Part shown: positions 5,345 to 7,723 of the stretch, piece by piece
Numbering within the stretch: position 1 is the first letter of the stretch
Layout of the letters: each line of letters begins with the position of its first letter
Assembly: GCA_966080355.1 (NCBI GenBank)
Contig: CBHROW010000265.1
Span: forward strand, 1-7,723
DNA from: Chryseosolibacter sp966080355
Lineage (GTDB): Bacteria > Bacteroidota > Bacteroidia > Cytophagales > Cyclobacteriaceae
Length of the DNA stretch: 7,723 bases
Direction: 5' to 3'
The notes under the pieces: generated by a model
The model's input: the letters and a program-made list of their open reading frames with translations, nothing else
The model's database searches: none
What the model was told of the DNA's origin: nothing
Program-made: the position numbers and the translations under genes

Positions 5345-7150
5345 TTAACGAAGTGCCCTCATGCGGAGCTGTGCCTTCTGGACGATCTGAATAAAATCCG
5401 TGAAATACTTGGGATTGCTCCTAAGCGACTCAAACAGCGGATCATGACCGATATACCATTCACTTCCCATCTCAAATCCGCGATCAGCATATTGCCTGAG
5501 CCACCGGATCGACTCTTCGTATTGTTTGTTCATGGCGCTGATTGACGAAAGTGAATACACCGGGATCGCCTGATGGTAAGTTGAATCATTAAGCTTTCCC
5601 ATCGAATATTTTACTTCAGCCTGGAAAAGCAGATCGGCACTATCCTTTTTTCCTGCATGATCGAGCACATAAGCCGGATAACGCCACGCTATCGGTCCGT
5701 AGTTTCTCAGCGCTCGTTTCGTGTAATGTGTTGCTTCCGCGAACTTGCCTACGTGCATCTTCGCCCTCATCAACCAATAGGGGCATTTTTCGCACTTGGT
5801 AACAGCGCAGACGGAGTCAGTCAATCGTTCGAGCTTTTCAAAGTTCCCTTCGCACAGATAAATGCGTTGATACGTTTCAATATCACCGCACGAAAGCTCT
5901 TCTTCCCTGAGCTTCAATTCGAGCTGCTTACGCGCGGCCGCGAAGTCGCCCAGGTTGATATACAGGTCGCTCTTGATGTCGTGCATCCCCTTGCCCGAAA
6001 CTGCTTCATACCTATTGGCGAGCTCAAAGGCCTGAAGCATGTGGCCTGAAAAATAATTCGCTACGCTGGCAAGCTTCAGCGCGTCTTTATTATTTGGATC
6101 TGCGTCAAGAACTTTTCCTACATCCTCGAGTGCCTTCGCATGGTTATTTTTTTGCTCGTACCGTCCGGCACGCGCAAGCAGCCCGTAATGACTTCCGGGG
6201 TGATGCGTTAAGATCTTCTTCACGAAATGATCGATCGTATCATTGTCCGTATCGAAAGCAATGGTCATGAGATACAAGGCGCGTTCGTTAAGCGAGTCGA
6301 TTGCAAGTGCCTTTTGAATGGCCTCCAATGCGTGCTGATAATACCTTGAATCGTCAAATCGCACAGCTTCGTCAAAATAACGTTCCGCACGATCGAGGAT
6401 CTTGTCGACTTCACTTTGGCTGGGTGTGTTTGCCGGTCGCCAAACGAGAAGTGACATTCCGGAAACCACAGTCAATAACATTATCGCAAGCACGAGTCTC
6501 CATCGCGTGGATTTTAACACGGGAACCGATTGCCGGCTTACTGTTGCACCTGACTGGTGATGTGACGCGTAAATTAAACTCTTGATCGCATTGGCAACTT
6601 TATTAACCTGATTTCGATAATCGGTTTTGTTTTGGTTGTCAGTTTTCGAATCGCCTGGCTTGAGCGGACGATTGACGCCAGGTTCGTTGTAAATGAATTC
6701 GATGGCACGCAATGCACTGTCTAATTCCGTTTCGATAATTTTTTTGTCTTCGGGATCGAGGTCATGAATTTTTATGGGAAGGATCCTGCTTGCCACATTT
6801 CCATTGGAAAGCGTGACATCTCTTCCAAGCGCATCCGATTTCGCAAGTTGATTAAATGCACAAAACTCATGCTGCCACGCGAAAGATCTTGGGTCGCAGT
6901 AGGTTTGAGAAAGAATGGGAATAAAAATGAAACACCTCAACTTGCCCTCGAGACTCTTGTCAACCTGATGCATTTCCAGCAAACCATCGTTTGGATTTTT
7001 ATCGAAGTAGATGGAGACACGTTCCTTGATCGTTGCCTTCAACTCCTTCTCGAGGTTCAAAACAAACTCAGTCACCCAGCCATCGAGGTTATCGTTGTGC
7101 CGATAGCTGATGAAGACATCGCACTCGAAGCCTGGAACAATTGACGACAT
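5345..7150 (-). CDS. TIR-transmembrane-TPR protein
   Basis: 601 residues. An N-terminal TIR domain (about 8-150) begins CDVFISYR (10-17) and contains the segment SQTYCDPRSFAWQHEF (81-96). E95 in WQHE lies where active TIR NADases carry their catalytic glutamate, so NAD cleavage or an NAD-derived signal is plausible but unproven. The block RAIEFIYNEPGVNRPL and the following YRNQVNKVANAIK (178-190) are, from memory, typical of Bacteroidota TIR-TPR proteins. One membrane helix lies at about 217-237, with K213, R216 and R218 before it, predicting TIR in the cytoplasm and the rest outside. Residues 250-600 are helical TPR repeats (for example 270-300 and 326-360), closing with a DPLF..LR..P segment. 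Five cysteines lie at 421, 433, 448, 453 and 456. The ATG at 7150 has no nearby ribosome-binding site. It is divergent from the TPR-S gene, with 122 bases between the starts. Probably a defence or stress-signalling receptor. Confidence 0.9.
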   Translation of the reverse strand: MSSIVPGFECDVFISYRHNDNLDGWVTEFVLNLEKELKATIKERVSIYFDKNPNDGLLEMHQVDKSLEGKLRCFIFIPILSQTYCDPRSFAWQHEFCAFNQLAKSDALGRDVTLSNGNVASRILPIKIHDLDPEDKKIIETELDSALRAIEFIYNEPGVNRPLKPGDSKTDNQNKTDYRNQVNKVANAIKSLIYASHHQSGATVSRQSVPVLKSTRWRLVLAIMLLTVVSGMSLLVWRPANTPSQSEVDKILDRAERYFDEAVRFDDSRYYQHALEAIQKALAIDSLNERALYLMTIAFDTDNDTIDHFVKKILTHHPGSHYGLLARAGRYEQKNNHAKALEDVGKVLDADPNNKDALKLASVANYFSGHMLQAFELANRYEAVSGKGMHDIKSDLYINLGDFAAARKQLELKLREEELSCGDIETYQRIYLCEGNFEKLERLTDSVCAVTKCEKCPYWLMRAKMHVGKFAEATHYTKRALRNYGPIAWRYPAYVLDHAGKKDSADLLFQAEVKYSMGKLNDSTYHQAIPVYSLSSISAMNKQYEESIRWLRQYADRGFEMGSEWYIGHDPLFESLRSNPKYFTDFIQIVQKAQLRMRALR

Positions 7151-7185
7151 GCAATGGGGTTTTTCCTAAATTATAGAAAATGCTT

Positions 7186-7216
7186 TTGGGTTACGCTATT
7201 GTTCCGTGTAAATATT
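7186..7216 (+). promoter_or_regulatory. Tentative promoter of the TPR-S gene
   Basis: TTG at 7186-7188 (within TTTTGGG) is followed after 20 bases by TAAATATT at 7209-7216. The spacing fits the Bacteroidota -33/-7 pattern (TTG, then TAnnTTTG), but two positions of the -7 element do not match. The -7 element would overlap the left arm of the dyad at 7205-7230, a suitable place for repression. Confidence 0.25.
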
Positions 7217-7230
7217 TAATCATTTACACG
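7205..7230. promoter_or_regulatory. Perfect 9+9 inverted repeat between divergent genes, candidate operator
   Basis: CGTGTAAAT (7205-7213) and ATTTACACG (7222-7230) are exact reverse complements separated by eight bases. The dyad is 54 bases from the TIR start and 42 bases from the TPR-S start, so a single bound dimer could control both. An RNA hairpin is possible but no T-tract follows directly. The regulator is unknown; none is encoded in the visible part of the locus. Confidence 0.6.
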
Positions 7231-7272
7231 TTCTCAAAAAATGTAATAACTTAATATAAACGATCACGTCCA

Positions 7273-7723
7273 TTGGCGAACCCCACTCAGCTCAGCAATC
7301 TTATCTCGCAAGGCAGATATCTCGAGGCACGCCACCTTGCCGAGGCATTTCAACATCTTGATAATCCGGAAACACAACGCCTTCACGGCCTCGCACTTTC
7401 GAAAAGCGGAATGCCCGAGGAAGCGCTTGAACTTTTGATCCCTTTATTCAGGGATGATCCTGATGATCCAGAAACTGCCGGAATTCTGGGCGGAATTTAC
7501 AAAGCGCTTTTTAAAAAGAACCGGTCGACAGACTTTGCGCTCCAGGCCCGCGACACCTATTTGAAAAATTTCCGATCGACCAAAAGTTATTATACCGGAA
7601 TAAATGCAGCTTCCATGTCGGCTATGATCATGCAAAGTTCGCAATGCCGTGAAATTGCAAGCGAAGTAGTCGCGCTCCTTGACAAAGACACGAATAATTT
7701 CTGGGAACTCGCTACCCTTGGCG
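7273..7723 (+). CDS. TPR-S / DUF4071 (MAP3K TRAFs-binding-like) protein, N-terminal part, cut by right window edge
   Basis: 150 residues are visible. Residues 6-60 form TPR-like helix pairs (LISQGRYLEARHLAEAF, then GLALSKSGMPEEALELLIPLF). The rest matches what I know of the TPR-S/DUF4071 family: ETAGILGGIYK (67-77), ARDTYLKNF (92-100), YYTGINAA (106-113) and FWELATLG (143-150). The family takes its name from the ASK-type kinases of animals. In bacteria it occurs in predicted conflict systems, beside or fused to TIR, CHAT or cyclase-like effectors, and has been proposed to sense a nucleotide-derived ligand. Start: an in-frame TAA at 7252-7254 and the first in-frame ATG only at residue 47, inside a TPR, leave TTG 7273 as the only good start. 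The C-terminus, where an effector could follow, is off the window. It is divergent from the TIR gene and shares its promoter region. Confidence 0.8.
   Translation, partial: MANPTQLSNLISQGRYLEARHLAEAFQHLDNPETQRLHGLALSKSGMPEEALELLIPLFRDDPDDPETAGILGGIYKALFKKNRSTDFALQARDTYLKNFRSTKSYYTGINAASMSAMIMQSSQCREIASEVVALLDKDTNNFWELATLG

Overview
The window looks like chromosomal DNA of a Bacteroidota bacterium, probably of the Cytophagales/Chitinophagales type. This is inferred from gene content and style: a cytoplasmic TIR domain joined through one membrane helix to TPRs, short secreted beta-barrel-like proteins with signal peptides ending before Gln-Gly, a lipoprotein, and almost no Shine-Dalgarno sequences. 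Genus cannot be read from the sequence.

Layout. (a) 1-617, minus: the N-terminal 205 residues of a receiver-PAS signalling protein that continues beyond the left edge. (b) 618-1473: about 850 bases without a convincing gene, but with several dyads, a nested hairpin and a duplicated 15-base palindrome. (c) 1474-4116, plus: a compact run of five envelope genes: a 228-residue secreted barrel-like protein, a 147-residue small barrel-like protein, a 191-residue lipoprotein, a 226-residue paralogue of the first protein, and a 43-residue acidic single-pass membrane microprotein. (d) 4375-4415: a strong terminator-like hairpin usable from both sides. (e) 4438-4812, minus: an ArsR/SmtB metalloregulator with a CadC-like cysteine pattern and no metal-resistance gene beside it. 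(f) 5092-5235, plus: a second microprotein resembling the first. (g) 5345-7150, minus: a 601-residue TIR-TM-TPR protein. (h) 7151-7272: a divergent promoter region with a perfect 9+9 inverted repeat. (i) 7273 to the right edge, plus: the first 150 residues of a TPR-S/DUF4071 (MAP3K TRAFs-binding-like) protein with a TTG start.

How the parts may work together. The plus-strand run (c) looks like one envelope operon built around two tandem barrel paralogues. The right end looks like a two-gene signalling or conflict module. The TIR domain is a candidate NAD-consuming or NAD-derived-signal-making enzyme with its TPR half predicted outside the cytoplasm. TPR-S domains have been proposed as sensors of nucleotide-derived ligands. 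The two genes are divergent and share one dyad, so they may be co-regulated. The two microproteins on either side of the metalloregulator gene appear to be an unannotated small-protein family. The links between genes are inference; the domain calls rest on readable motifs.
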